Source: Phaeotremella fagi (taxonomy: Eukaryota; Basidiomycota; Tremellomycetes; Tremellales; Phaeotremellaceae). Taken from it: DNA of 64,000 nucleotides. Within the stretch, counting starts at the first letter, position 1. Each line of letters opens with the position of its first letter. The position numbers and the translations under genes are program-made. A model generated the notes under the pieces. It was not told the DNA's origin, searched no databases, and saw only the letters and a program-made list of their open reading frames with translations. The stretch lies in the NCBI GenBank assembly GCA_001599715.1, contig BCHU01000007.1, forward strand, positions 1,059,586 through 1,123,585, in the 5' to 3' direction. This document shows positions 11,877 to 21,242 of this stretch, piece after piece.

Positions 11877-12425
11877 TCAAACCTTTCCCTTTGTATCCTC
11901 GTCTTCGCCCGACTTTGAGAGAAACCACCAACGGTTGTCGAGGAAAGCCTGGTAGAGTACTTCTGAAGCGATCTCTGTAGCATCTGAGGCGACGAGGCTG
12001 ATTAACTCTTTGACGGTCTTCTTGAGACCTTCTTCGCCATCACTAACCGCATGAGATACAAACGCTTCGTCGGGAAGGAGACCCAATAAGACGGACACGG
12101 TACTTTTGAATCGTCGAATCTCTGCATTGACATCATCACTATTGTTTTTTAAGTAAAACTCTCTGCTGTCGACCGAGTAGTAGATAGCGACTGGTTTTGA
12201 CGGGTCTTGATAGTCGATCAGACATAAAGAGGTTGTTGGTGATGATTTTTTAGGCAGTTCGGTGAACAAGATTGTTTGCCTGCCTTGAGAGTGGAGACGA
12301 ATACCGTACATGGAGAAAGCACTATCAAAGAATCTGAGGGCATCTTTGTTGACATTCTGTTCAGCCATGCGTTCGATAGCTTCGCTGTGATAGATGAGTG
12401 AGTTCCACCGGTATTGGGCCGACAT
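11877..12425 (-). CDS. Tandem-array family member 1 (182 aa), uncharacterised
   Basis: A single-exon gene and the first of six same-strand relatives. The start is the only ATG in this frame (MSAQYRWNS); codons upstream are a CT-rich leader. It keeps the family outline: a Trp near the N-terminus followed by an acidic/Ala motif (W-x8-EAIERM), a beta-like stretch ending QTILFTELP, CLIDYQDP, then IYYSVDSREFYLKN, the counterpart of FSYSIDxKxFF in other members, and DATEIASEVLYQAF, the counterpart of the C-terminal IAS motif. It is clearly more diverged than members 2 to 5 and has an extra Trp-containing tail (NRWWFLSK). No signal peptide or membrane segment is seen. Function is unknown. Confidence 0.65.
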   Translation of the reverse strand: MSAQYRWNSLIYHSEAIERMAEQNVNKDALRFFDSAFSMYGIRLHSQGRQTILFTELPKKSSPTTSLCLIDYQDPSKPVAIYYSVDSREFYLKNNSDDVNAEIRRFKSTVSVLLGLLPDEAFVSHAVSDGEEGLKKTVKELISLVASDATEIASEVLYQAFLDNRWWFLSKSGEDEDTKGKV

Positions 12426-12479
12426 AATGATCAAAAATATGGGATAAATTGATGTACTGTATGAACCGGATGGCGAAAA

Positions 12480-12515
12480 AAAAGGAAAGAAAAGAAAAGA
12501 AAAGAAAGAAAAGGA
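12480..12515. repeat. (AAAAG)n-like purine tract in the leader of array member 1
   Basis: A degenerate AAAAG/AAAG repeat. On the coding strand it is a CT-rich pyrimidine tract just upstream of the start codon of array member 1, a common feature of fungal promoters and leaders. Confidence 0.6.
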
Positions 12516-12692
12516 CAAGAATAGTCAACTCGAAGGGGCTATTTGAACACTTTACTTTGGAAGACTCTCATCTTCTTCATTACCTTTGATGACATACTGT
12601 ATACTAAAAGAAGAGGGAAATAACGGACTGCACCTCCAACAGACGGTGTTATTTCTTAAGTTACATACTGCACCCTTCAAAGGAAAAACAAA

Positions 12693-12730
12693 GGGGGGGG
12701 NGGGGGGGGGGGGGAAGGGGGNGNGNANNG
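12693..12730. other. Poly-G run with undetermined bases
   Basis: More than twenty G residues interrupted by N, followed by scattered N. This is a low-quality or unresolved homopolymer in the assembly, in the spacer between array members 1 and 2. The true length here is uncertain. Confidence 0.9.
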
Positions 12731-12984
12731 AAAAAGTTCATGTGCCCACTCTTTATGTGAAATGTACATGACAATATGTTCAAGAAGCGGCAAGACAGAA
12801 GTTGCCCATAAACTAAGAAAAAGCCAATTGGTCAACAGAAGAGTGCCTTCAACTTTTTACGGAACACATTCATTTTCAGCACAATACTCTATATACAATA
12901 CAGTTTCCTTATCTCCAATTCCTTTTTACAAAGTTGAATACTCAACACACAACACAAAGGACGACCTCCCTTCCACTTTCGTTC

Positions 12985-13515
12985 TTATCTAAATTCAGTC
13001 TCAGCCATGGTAATCTGAAGACTGTCCTTTCTGGTAGTAGGAGGACTGTTGACCTGTGAGGATTTAACGACTTCTGATGCGATTTTTGAAGCCCCTAAGT
13101 GAACGAAAATTGTACCTTGACTGATTTGGTATACGAAGTCAGGCTCTTTCCCCTCATCTGGATATCTCAATTTAGCATTATACAACAGAAGTGATTGAAG
13201 GAGGTTGGTGATAGTTTTGACTTTTTCTTTCTCTTCTGTAGTTTCGTTTTTGAAAAACGTGTTGCGGTTGACTGTATATGTGAAAGTGATGGGTACGGAT
13301 GGGTTGTAATAGGTTGCAATCCCAAAAGTTACTTTTTCTGAGATTGGACGTTCGACGAAGAAAACCGTTTGGAGCTTTTCACATTGAACGATGATGTTGT
13401 TTGAGGGGATAGAAGCTGTGAAAGAAGGAAGAATCTCTTGGTTGATATTCTCATGCTTTTCTATACTCTTTTTGGCGTCTTCGTAAGAGACTATACTCCA
13501 TTCGACGGTTGACAT
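12985..13515 (-). CDS. Tandem-array family member 2 (176 aa), uncharacterised
   Basis: A single-exon ORF from the ATG at 13515. It follows the family outline: WSIVSYEDAKKSIEKH at the N-terminus, IPSNNIIVQCEKLQTVFFVER (split here by eye into a PxNxI strand and an F-x-V-x-R strand), FGIATYY, FTYTVNRNTFFKNE, an amphipathic helix (ITNLLQSLLLYNAKL) and ASKIASEVVKSSQ near the C-terminus. It ends with a tail not shared by the others (SLQITMAETEFR). No targeting signal is visible. It is flanked on both sides by relatives in the same orientation. Confidence 0.7.
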   Translation of the reverse strand: MSTVEWSIVSYEDAKKSIEKHENINQEILPSFTASIPSNNIIVQCEKLQTVFFVERPISEKVTFGIATYYNPSVPITFTYTVNRNTFFKNETTEEKEKVKTITNLLQSLLLYNAKLRYPDEGKEPDFVYQISQGTIFVHLGASKIASEVVKSSQVNSPPTTRKDSLQITMAETEFR

Positions 13516-14050
13516 ATTGATGGTCTAGTATGAATAGTGTTTGCGATAGCTTGATTAAGGTATTTGGTGGGCGAGTGAAGGAATAGGATAGAATATAATA
13601 GATAAGATAACTTAAAAAAGAAGGGAGTATAAACTGTTTGTGTAGTGTTTATGACGCTGGTGGAGTGGAAGACTCTGAGTCTTCCGGACAAGTTACAGTA
13701 TTAGAGTCCGTCAGGATAAAAAATGCATTCAAACAACATCTTGTGACTGAAACGGGAGGGAGTTTGAATGGCAGATCGCGTTATGACCGGGAGAATACTG
13801 TACTAGAAGAACCAGGAGGCACAGGTCAGCAATATCATGACTAGCAGCTGATCCAGACAGCTTCAGATCCTTGTATTTCTGCTGGCAAAGGCGTCTCGAA
13901 GTGTAACAGTAAATTTTCATCAAAAATAGTCGCCTCCAAATCTCAATATGAATTAACACAATCTCGCATCCTTTCATTCAAATACAGACACCACCCCTTG
14001 TTCTATTCCCATTCATCCCCTTTCAAATTTTCACGAGTCGTATCTCACTT
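13516..14050. other. Array spacer between members 2 and 3
   Basis: About 535 bases with no convincing ORF. A short block near 13650 (GCTGGTGGAG) resembles part of the upstream block conserved before members 4 and 5. It presumably holds the member 2 promoter and member 3 3' end. Confidence 0.4.
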
Positions 14051-14557
14051 CTAAATGTCTCGGTCGCTCAAAACGACGTCTTTGAATTGAGGGGATTTGA
14101 CGATCACTGAAGCAATGTCGAAAGCTTGGGTTTCAACTCTTCTTTCCGCATCGGCTTTTGAGAAGCGTATACCCTTGGGAGTGTCTGAACCGTTGTACTT
14201 GATCTGAGCGTTTGTAAGGGATTTCAAAGATTGTTCGAGATTTTTGATTGATGAGTCGGTACCACTATTTTCGTCTTCGTTACTGATAAGTGATTTAGGA
14301 TCAATCTGGTAGGTGAAAGTACAGAAATCTTCTTTTCTGTAGTAATTTAGAATCCCCAATTCGAGATTTTCTGAGTTTGTATTTCGATCGATGAAAAGTA
14401 AAGTCTCCCCTATCGGTGACATGACTATGAGACTGTTCTCTGGAGCAGAACTAAGTAAGCCGTTCATGTGGCTATAGAGAAATGATTTGTGAGCTTCGAA
14501 GTATTTCGTGACGTCTTCTTTGGAGACAGATTTCCAATCATTGATGTAAGAAGGCAT
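14051..14557 (-). CDS. Tandem-array family member 3 (168 aa), uncharacterised
   Basis: A single-exon ORF from the ATG at 14557. Family landmarks in order: NDWKSVSKEDVTKYFEAH, APENSLIVMSP, ETLLFIDR, LELGILNYY, CTFTYQIDPKSL, a predicted helix (IKNLEQSLKSLTNAQIKY) and FDIASVIVKSPQFKDVVL. PENS followed by a hydrophobic strand, and IAS-x-I-x-x-SPxFK, are the best-conserved signatures across the array. The protein is soluble-looking, charged and Ser-rich. Members 3, 4 and 5 form the best-matching core of the family by eye. Confidence 0.7.
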   Translation of the reverse strand: MPSYINDWKSVSKEDVTKYFEAHKSFLYSHMNGLLSSAPENSLIVMSPIGETLLFIDRNTNSENLELGILNYYRKEDFCTFTYQIDPKSLISNEDENSGTDSSIKNLEQSLKSLTNAQIKYNGSDTPKGIRFSKADAERRVETQAFDIASVIVKSPQFKDVVLSDRDI

Positions 14558-15061
14558 GTTGTATTTGTGAAAATTGATTGTTTGGCGTTGGTGGCAAGTT
14601 ACTGTAGAGAGAGGGCAAAGATTCTAGAGATACGGCAAATATTCGAGAATACAGTACAATGGGAAGGGTGACAATGACTTAAGAACCACCTTTGTTGAGC
14701 CAGAAAGGGAGTTTTAAAATGCATCACGGGGTTGCTTCAAGGGTTAGACTGTGCAAGGAGAACAGGCAGTTAGTTTGTCAGCGAGTAGTATACTGAATCA
14801 GTCGCCTTAGGTTATGCAAGTACACAGAATCAAAGCCTCTCGCGTAAACTGCTATTGGGTAATTCAGGGGAGAAAGACGATTTATCATCCAGTTGACAGG
14901 CTCAAGAAATACAGTTTTTGGTTCAAACAATTGCAAACATTTATCATAACTCTTTACATTCTTACACTATAACATCAACATAAAAGAACTATTCCCTTCT
15001 CTAAAAACCACACGATATAACGCATAGAAACCTTTCGCCACCAAAATCTTTCTGCGAAGCT
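14558..15061. other. Array spacer between members 3 and 4
   Basis: About 500 bases with no convincing ORF and no obvious repeat element. It holds the presumed member 3 promoter and member 4 3' end. Confidence 0.4.
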
Positions 15062-15583
15062 TTACCCTACAGTAGAAACACTTTTGAAGAATGGGGAAGA
15101 GATAATCTCTGCAGCGATAGCTGAAGCCTCCCCTGAAACTGTGATATATCCTAAGCCTTTCGCTGATTCGAGTCCATTCTCATCTCGCTTACCCTTAAAT
15201 ACAACTTTTACTTCTAGTTTGTTTAGATTTTCGATGGCATCGTACATGCTTGTGATGCAAGAGGTTGAATTGGTTAAGTCGGTGCCGAAGAACGTTTTTT
15301 GATCGATTGAGTAGGAGAAACAAGTTGAAGCCGTAGGGTCTTTATAAAGCACCAACCCAAGAGCCAAGCGATCTTGATGTGGTGAACGACTGACGTAAAC
15401 AAACATTTCATTCTTTTCGGAATATAACAAGATGCTGTTTTCGGGAATGGTGGTAGCCAAGGTTTTGGAAAGCGTTGGATCGTTGAAGAAGATGAATTTC
15501 TTGGTAGACGAATCTCTACGATCCATGATGATCTTGATAGCATCATCATGGGAGATGTTGCTCCAGTCGGTGATACGTGGCAT
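15062..15583 (-). CDS. Tandem-array family member 4 (173 aa), uncharacterised
   Basis: A single-exon ORF from the ATG at 15583. Landmarks: TDWSNISHDDAIKIIMDRR, IPENSILLYSEKNEMFVYV followed by SR, LALGLVLYKDP, CFSYSIDQKTFFGTD, a helix (MYDAIENLNKLEVKVVF), GLGYITVSGEASAIAAEII and SSPFFKSVSTVG. The FSYSIDxKxFFG core is nearly identical to member 5, its neighbour, suggesting a recent duplication. The upstream DNA also matches that of member 5. An overlapping reverse-strand ORF in another frame (to 15918) covers the promoter and is judged a shadow. Confidence 0.75.
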   Translation of the reverse strand: MPRITDWSNISHDDAIKIIMDRRDSSTKKFIFFNDPTLSKTLATTIPENSILLYSEKNEMFVYVSRSPHQDRLALGLVLYKDPTASTCFSYSIDQKTFFGTDLTNSTSCITSMYDAIENLNKLEVKVVFKGKRDENGLESAKGLGYITVSGEASAIAAEIISSPFFKSVSTVG

Positions 15584-15706
15584 GTTGATTTGAAATGTTG
15601 GAATTTGAGCTCTCTTGACCGAGTTGAATGAAGTTCGTGAGTTGATATAAATGATTCTTGCAGCAAAGAAAACAGAAGAAAAGGGGAAGAAAAACGAGGG
15701 TAATAG

Positions 15707-15802
15707 ACAAATACTTGTTCAGTGGCCAAGAAGGCTTCGATGGCGGTTACAGTATCAAAACTACCTTTGTCAATTTGGGAAAGCTGGTGGAGCGTTCGAA
15801 TA
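15707..15802 (-). repeat. Upstream block of array member 4 (copy A)
   Basis: This block starts about 124 bases before the member 4 start codon and matches 16699-16800, at the equivalent place before member 5. Shared cores include AAGAAGGCTTC, CCTTTGTCAA and GGTGGAGC in the same order and spacing. It shows that the duplication unit included upstream DNA; it may be a conserved promoter element. Confidence 0.65.
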
Positions 15803-16048
15803 GCACAAAGCGGTGTACTATAAGTGTATGCTAAATCATCGTAAAATCTATACATGAAAGACGACGCTTCCATCTGTGTTTGTAGTAGGGACGTATACGT
15901 TAGATTTCTCAAATTCATGCATCACATTTTCACTTTCCACCATTTACATACTTGAAATGACCATTTCTCCTTTCACTGGAAACTACTACTTTACATTTAC
16001 AGATTTTATTAAAACCCCGTCACGGGAACTCCTTTCAGCACCTCATCT

Positions 16049-16582
16049 TCACTCAACAGAAGAAAGACGTTTGAATTGTGGGGATGAGAGAATTCTTGAA
16101 GCGATATATTTAGAATCCCTATCAACCTCATAACCTGCGTCACTGCGAGAATATTGAAATCTACCATCAGTATCTTCGGGGGTGTCTCTGGCGTCTTGTA
16201 CGAAGAAAACGAGGTTAGCATCCTCTTCCTTCAAACTCTTGAGTGCTGCTTCGATAGCTTTAGTAGTTGCTGCAGCATCTGTGGGATTTTCACCAAAAAA
16301 AGATTTGCGATCGATTGAGTAAGAGAACGAAGTTGGAAATTCCAAACTATGATATTTTGTGATCCCCAACGTTAACAATGTTGATGTTTTAGAGCGACGG
16401 ACGGAGAATAGGAGGTGTGGTGAGTTGGAGTGAACCAAAATACTGTTTTGGGGTACCAATCTGGCGAGGTCTGAGGACACAAAGCTGTTAAAAGAAGAGG
16501 AGGTGTTCGTTCGTTGACTCATTCGTTGCTCGATAAGACTGACGACATCTGTGTGACTGATATTATCCCAAACGTCGTGCAT
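16049..16582 (-). CDS. Tandem-array family member 5 (177 aa), uncharacterised
   Basis: A single-exon ORF from the ATG at 16582. Landmarks: VWDNISHTDVVSLIEQRM, VPQNSILVHSNSPHLLFSV, LTLGITKYHSLEFPTSFSY, SIDRKSFFGENP, a helix (TKAIEAALKSLKEED), YEVDRDSKYIASRILSS and PQFKRLSSVE. It is closest to member 4. The pattern of a short helix, several beta strands, an amphipathic helix, a strand and a C-terminal helix suggests a compact alpha/beta domain of about 160 residues. No catalytic motif stands out. Confidence 0.75.
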   Translation of the reverse strand: MHDVWDNISHTDVVSLIEQRMSQRTNTSSSFNSFVSSDLARLVPQNSILVHSNSPHLLFSVRRSKTSTLLTLGITKYHSLEFPTSFSYSIDRKSFFGENPTDAAATTKAIEAALKSLKEEDANLVFFVQDARDTPEDTDGRFQYSRSDAGYEVDRDSKYIASRILSSPQFKRLSSVE

Positions 16583-16698
16583 GTAGAATGGAGATGATTG
16601 TGTATAGTATGATTGAAGGATTTAAATGAGGTGATTATTGGGTGGCAAAAGAGGTTTAAGTAAGAGAGAAAAGAAAAAGAGAGAAAATAGAGGGTATT

Positions 16699-16800
16699 AC
16701 AAGTATTTGTGCCGTAGTCAAGAAGGCTTCAACTATGATGACCTACATTTTCAGAAATTTCCTTTGTCAAACCCGGAAGGCAGGTGGAGCTGTTGAATGG
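16699..16800 (-). repeat. Upstream block of array member 5 (copy B)
   Basis: Counterpart of 15707-15802, starting about 117 bases before the member 5 start codon. The shared blocks are separated by small insertions and substitutions. Confidence 0.65.
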
Positions 16801-17069
16801 TTCTTTTGTACGTTGAAAATCTGTAAGTGAAATGTCTACAGAAAGTCGTATCTCTCCTTTGAGGACTTCAAGTATTGTACGAAAATGTCGAGGACTTTGT
16901 CATTTCGCTGAGACCGCTCTGGCGAAGAGAATGAAGGAGTGTATTCAACGAGTCGGTCAAATCATGCGTCTCTAGTATTCTCGTTATTGATATTTAACCA
17001 TATGCATCAAATTCGCGCTATAGACATTCACTATATCACTCCCTTCCTTCTTTCCCCCATATTTCCTCA
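16801..17069. other. Array spacer between members 5 and 6
   Basis: Remainder of the spacer upstream of the member 5 duplicated block. No convincing ORF or element is seen. Confidence 0.4.
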
Positions 17070-17633
17070 TCATTCCGCATTTCCATTTGGGACCACCGAT
17101 GATTCTCCAGTATAAAGCTCGGATCTCTTCCAAACATCAGAAGCGAGGAGTGTCTCAGCGATTTGCGGAGACCATTTGGCGACACGGGATGCAGTATCAC
17201 GCGCAACAACTTCGACAAATCTATTTCTAGTGGAGTCATCCCCCGACCAAAGAGTACCATACCATTGAAGAGAGCTGTGTTGCCCAAGATGACGAATTAC
17301 AGATTTCAGGAAATTCCCATAAGTGTCTTCTTTCATACTTCCGACACACGGATCAGGTATTTTGTGATCACTGATTGTTGCGAGACTATCCGTACTGTAG
17401 TTATAAATCGAAATCTGAAAATTATACCCTGTTTCGCTTTTGACCTTGATTAATGTCAAGAGAGTTCTCTTCTGCTTTGAAAACATAGTTAACTCTTGAT
17501 TTGAGCTTCGTTGAGGAAAAAGACTTTTCTGACGGGGACTATTGAATATCCTTCTCAAAGTTGGATTTGATTCTATGATATTGTTGATATCTTCACTGAG
17601 ACCGATTTGCCAGTCTGAGGTTGTGGTTTCCAT
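17070..17633 (-). CDS. Tandem-array family member 6 (187 aa), diverged, uncharacterised
   Basis: A single-exon ORF from the ATG at 17633. It keeps a Trp-containing N-terminal motif (TSDWQIGLSEDINNII), a beta-rich middle (TLLTLIKVKSETGYNFQIS) and a C-terminal segment DTASRVAKWSPQIAETLL in place of IAS-x-I-x-x-SPxFK. The FSYSID core is replaced by a weaker match around ISDHKIPDP. It sits at the upstream edge of the array and is the most diverged member with member 1. Membership rests on position, size, orientation and outline rather than close identity. Confidence 0.6.
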   Translation of the reverse strand: METTTSDWQIGLSEDINNIIESNPTLRRIFNSPRQKSLFPQRSSNQELTMFSKQKRTLLTLIKVKSETGYNFQISIYNYSTDSLATISDHKIPDPCVGSMKEDTYGNFLKSVIRHLGQHSSLQWYGTLWSGDDSTRNRFVEVVARDTASRVAKWSPQIAETLLASDVWKRSELYTGESSVVPNGNAE

Positions 17634-18024
17634 GTTTCTATTTCGATAAAGCAGAGTTTTAGTTGGTTAATAATTTTAACAGCTATACTGGGGATTATAT
17701 GAAAAATGCACGGCTTCTTTATTTTTTGAACCACAGTTCGATTTACTGACTCCGACGTACGAAAGAAATCTGATCATCGCTATCGTGACTGAGACAAAGG
17801 TAGTATCTTTAGTACTGCAATCAAATAAATTCAAGTCACTGCTGGAGCCACACGAACACTTGCCACATCAGCGGAAACCTTAAAGTTAAGCTTCGGTTAG
17901 ACAACAACCGGAGGGGGAAGGTGTTAAAAAGATCAAGTCAACATTCAGCATTCCAACATCCATTACTAACCTTCTCAACATTCAACAATGACAATTTCGT
18001 AGAATAATCATCATCTGCAAAACC
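17634..18024. other. Divergent promoter region between the array and CAT2
   Basis: About 390 bases between the reverse-strand array member 6 and the forward carnitine acetyltransferase gene. No ORF is seen. Pyrimidine-rich sequence precedes 18025. Confidence 0.5.
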
Positions 18025-20483
18025 ATGTCATTCTCTTCCCTACCCCACTTGCCTACAAATTTGTATATATCTTCAAAGGCGAAACCAATTCATCAATTAA
18101 CTCGAATGTTCTCCCTCCAAACCCACCGTCAAGGCCAACCAAAGACCTTCTCGAATCAGCACAAACTCCCTCGACTCCCCATCCCAGATCTCCAAAAATC
18201 ATTGGAAGGTTATTCGAAATCTCTCATTCCAATCCTTGAACAGCAATATCCAGTCTCACAACAGAAGAACGAATTAGAGAAACGTCAATTATTTATTAAA
18301 GATTTTGGATCTCCCACTGGGTTAGGACCGATTTTGCAAGAACGTTTGAAAGATTTGGATCATGTCTCACCAAACAATTGGTTGAATGATACTCTATGGC
18401 TACCTTTAGCTTATCATACATGGAGAGCACCTCTGTTAATCAATTCCAATTGGTGGCTCATGTTTGCTGAAGATCCAGGAAATTCACCACCACCAGTATA
18501 TGAAGGTTCTGGGAAACAACAAACGCAATCCCATGTCAAACACGATCCAAATCCTGCTCAGGTAGTTCCTCCTGGCTCACAAGGTGGTGGAGATGAATGG
18601 TTGGCCACCCATGAGAAATCAGATTTATTCCCCAGTATTCCAATAGCCGAAGCTGTTCAGTATGAAGATATCACTGCTTGGCAGGTCAGAAGAGCTTCAT
18701 GGTTGATACGTCGATTTGCTGAATTCCGAACCAAAATACTTAGGTATGTTTTGTTCATGTGACTCGCTGATAGATATAGAGAAGAGATTCTACCCGATTC
18801 CTCGAAAGCTGGACCATTCTGCATGTCTCAATATGAGAAGTGGGTTAATCTCGATAGCAAAGACTGATTAGTAGGATCTTCAACATATCACGAGTTCCTC
18901 TACCTAATTCTGATGCTTTCTCGGTCTCGGCACCTGATACTCTACATTTGACCTTGTTCATCGATGATTTCATCTATTCAATTGACGTCTTCTCACCTTC
19001 AGCTGATGGAGGTGTTTGTGAACCTCTTGATGTAGCGGTCATCGAAAAGAATATTCATTCAGCGGTGAAAGACGCTAAGGAGAGAAAATCGAAAGGCGAG
19101 AAAGCACCTCGAATAGGGATACTTTCAGCTGATGAACGAGATACTTGGACAAAAGTAAGCTCTATCAAGCAAAAGGTTTGTTCAATACTGATCGACCCTT
19201 AGAACCGCGAACGTATACTTCTACTTGATCCCAAAAACCGCCAAACTATGGACGAGATATCGTCATCCCTTCTCGTTCTCTCTTTGGACTCATATACTCT
19301 CCCTACAATTCCATCCTCTGATCCACTTCGACTTTCAGCTATAGACGCCTCAATAAGAAATTGTGCCTCTGGAATCAAGGGAGGTAGAAATCGATGGTTC
19401 GATAAGGCTCTCTCCATAATGGTCGAAACAAATGGAAGAGCTGGATTGATGGGTGAACATTCTCCTGTTGACGCTCTTATACCATCAATCATTGTTGATT
19501 ACGTTCTTGGTGTCCCAGTTGATAAATCGGCTTTTAACGATGATCATAAGGAAGGGAAGTTTAAGAGATTGGATTGGGCGGTTGATAACGCTGTGTTAAC
19601 TGAGATTGAGGCCTGTGAAAAGAGAAATCAGAAATTAATCGATGACTCCGATGCTAGTCAGCTATGGTGGAATGAATTTGGATCGGAATGGATCAAGAGT
19701 GTTGGTAAGTTTCTGTTCTAAGAAAGTGAACCAAACTAACAGAATGTAGCTAAGCAATCGCCTGACGCATTCATTCAACAAGCACTTCAACTTGCTTGGT
19801 ACAAGGATCAGGGATATGCAACGGCGACTTATGAGACGGCATCGACTAGGATGATGCTACACGGTCGAACTGATGTGATCAGATCGTTGACAAGCGAAAG
19901 CAGAGCTTTTGTCAAGGGAATGCTCAACCCGGACACTGACGTAAGTCTATTCATCATCGAATACCTAAAGCGGACTAACAATCAACAGGATAAAACCCGA
20001 TACGACCTTCTAACAAAAGCCATTCAAGCCCATAACGCCCTCACTAGAACTTCATCAGCGGGTCACGGATACGACAGACATCTCATGGGCTTGAAAACGA
20101 GATTAAGATCAGGAGAGAATCATCCAATATTCGAAGATGAGATGTATGCCAAGTCGCAGGAATGGAAGTTATCTACTTCAGGTTTAAGTGCTGGTAAAAG
20201 ATTTACTGGAACTGGATTCGGAGCTGCTTGGCCTGATGGATATGGAATTAACTGTAGGTCATGTCATACTTGATCGGAGTCTGGATACTGAATGTTGCTC
20301 TTAGATTTGGCAGGCCCATATCTGGTTAAATTCGGTATTGAATCCAAAACTTCTTGTCCTGTCACTTCAACTACTAAATTCAAACACCACATTGTTCAGA
20401 GTTTACGAGATATGAGAAGAGTTTGTGAGGCTGCCGCTGCCGCTGGTGGTGGTGGTGGGTCTGAGACAAAAGCGAAATTGTAG
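18025..20483 (+). CDS. CAT2: Carnitine O-acetyltransferase, mitochondrial/peroxisomal (CAT2 type)
   Basis: A multi-exon gene of roughly 700 residues in the choline/carnitine acyltransferase family. It transfers acetyl groups between CoA and carnitine for shuttling into mitochondria. The N-terminal domain shows LPRLPIPDLQKSLEGYSKSL and NNWLNDTLWLPLAYHTWRAP. The catalytic His lies in GRAGLMGEHSPVDALIPS. Later family features are SAGHGYDRHLMGLK and LSAGKRFTGTGFGAAWPDG. Two in-frame starts exist: Met1 gives a basic, hydroxylated leader like a mitochondrial presequence, and Met28 (18106) starts MFSLQTHRQGQPK. The protein ends in AKL after a Gly-rich linker, a canonical PTS1 peroxisomal signal. Yeast Cat2 also ends in AKL and uses two starts for dual targeting. 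The same mechanism is inferred here. Confidence 0.93.
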
Positions 20484-20691
20484 TTAATTTGTACGACCTT
20501 ATGTATTATTTGTTTCATGGAGGAACGAGTTTTGTTACACCATTTTACTATTCATCCTTTGAATCAAAGGATCGGGATAAAAGGGAAACGATGCAGTACT
20601 GCAAACCTTTCACGGCAAGGAAACATTTATATAGTGTCAATGTTACGACCATAATCACCCATCTCTGTACTCGTCCTCGTACATTAGGAAA

Positions 20692-21093
20692 ATGATCTCT
20701 CAAATAGAAATCTCCCCAAGTCCGATCCAAAGAATCCCAACCCTCCTCGAACTTCGACAAAAGATCGCCGCCACCAAAAACTCCAACTCCAACTCAATTG
20801 GGAATCGGTTTGTTCAATCAAACTCACCTCCAGATTATAGTCTCACCGATCCACTGTTCACTGTTCACATCGAACCGCCTAATAAATTACGGAAAGTTAG
20901 ATCTGGGTGGTTAGGGTTACGGGGAGACGACGTCAATGATAAGGAGATGAGTGAGTCGACTTTTATAGTGGTAGTCCTGACTGGTTTAGATGTTCAACCT
21001 TCTTGTGAAAGGTTACAAGCTAGTTCTCCAGAGACCATGTTTTTCGGTTTATCAGTCGTTTGGAATAGACTACGATGGATTTCCTGTATTTGA
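20692..21093 (+). CDS. Hypothetical protein, 133 aa
   Basis: An ATG-started ORF (MISQIEISPSPIQRIPTLL) just downstream of CAT2 on the same strand. The first 80 residues look protein-like, with a run of Asn/Ser and a basic turn (KLRKVRSGWLGLRG). There is a possible donor (gtgagt) inside GATGAGTGAGTC near 20950, so the last part may be intron and the true end may differ. I recognise no family. It could be untranslated sequence between CAT2 and the next, convergent gene. Confidence 0.35.
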   Translation: MISQIEISPSPIQRIPTLLELRQKIAATKNSNSNSIGNRFVQSNSPPDYSLTDPLFTVHIEPPNKLRKVRSGWLGLRGDDVNDKEMSESTFIVVVLTGLDVQPSCERLQASSPETMFFGLSVVWNRLRWISCI

Positions 21094-21242
21094 TTGAAAT
21101 TTGTACGTGTTACATGAAACACAGTATATGTATCAGTATCTCCATACACAAACCAAATATCGTTGTACAGTCTCTAATGGCGCATTGGAGTGAATACATG
21201 ACACTGATCCATTGCTACGATCATTCCATCCCCTTCAGTCAT

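Noticed and set aside
12426..12518. N-terminal extension of array member 1 (Phe/Ser-rich)
   Set aside because: The frame upstream has no ATG before 12425; the Phe/Ser run is only a translated CT-rich leader.
12586..12771. Forward ORF across the poly-G/N run
   Set aside because: It includes undetermined bases and a homopolymer; it has no protein-like pattern.
15274..15918. 214-codon reverse ORF overlapping array member 4
   Set aside because: It runs through member 4 in another frame and does not show family motifs; member 4 in its own frame matches its neighbours.
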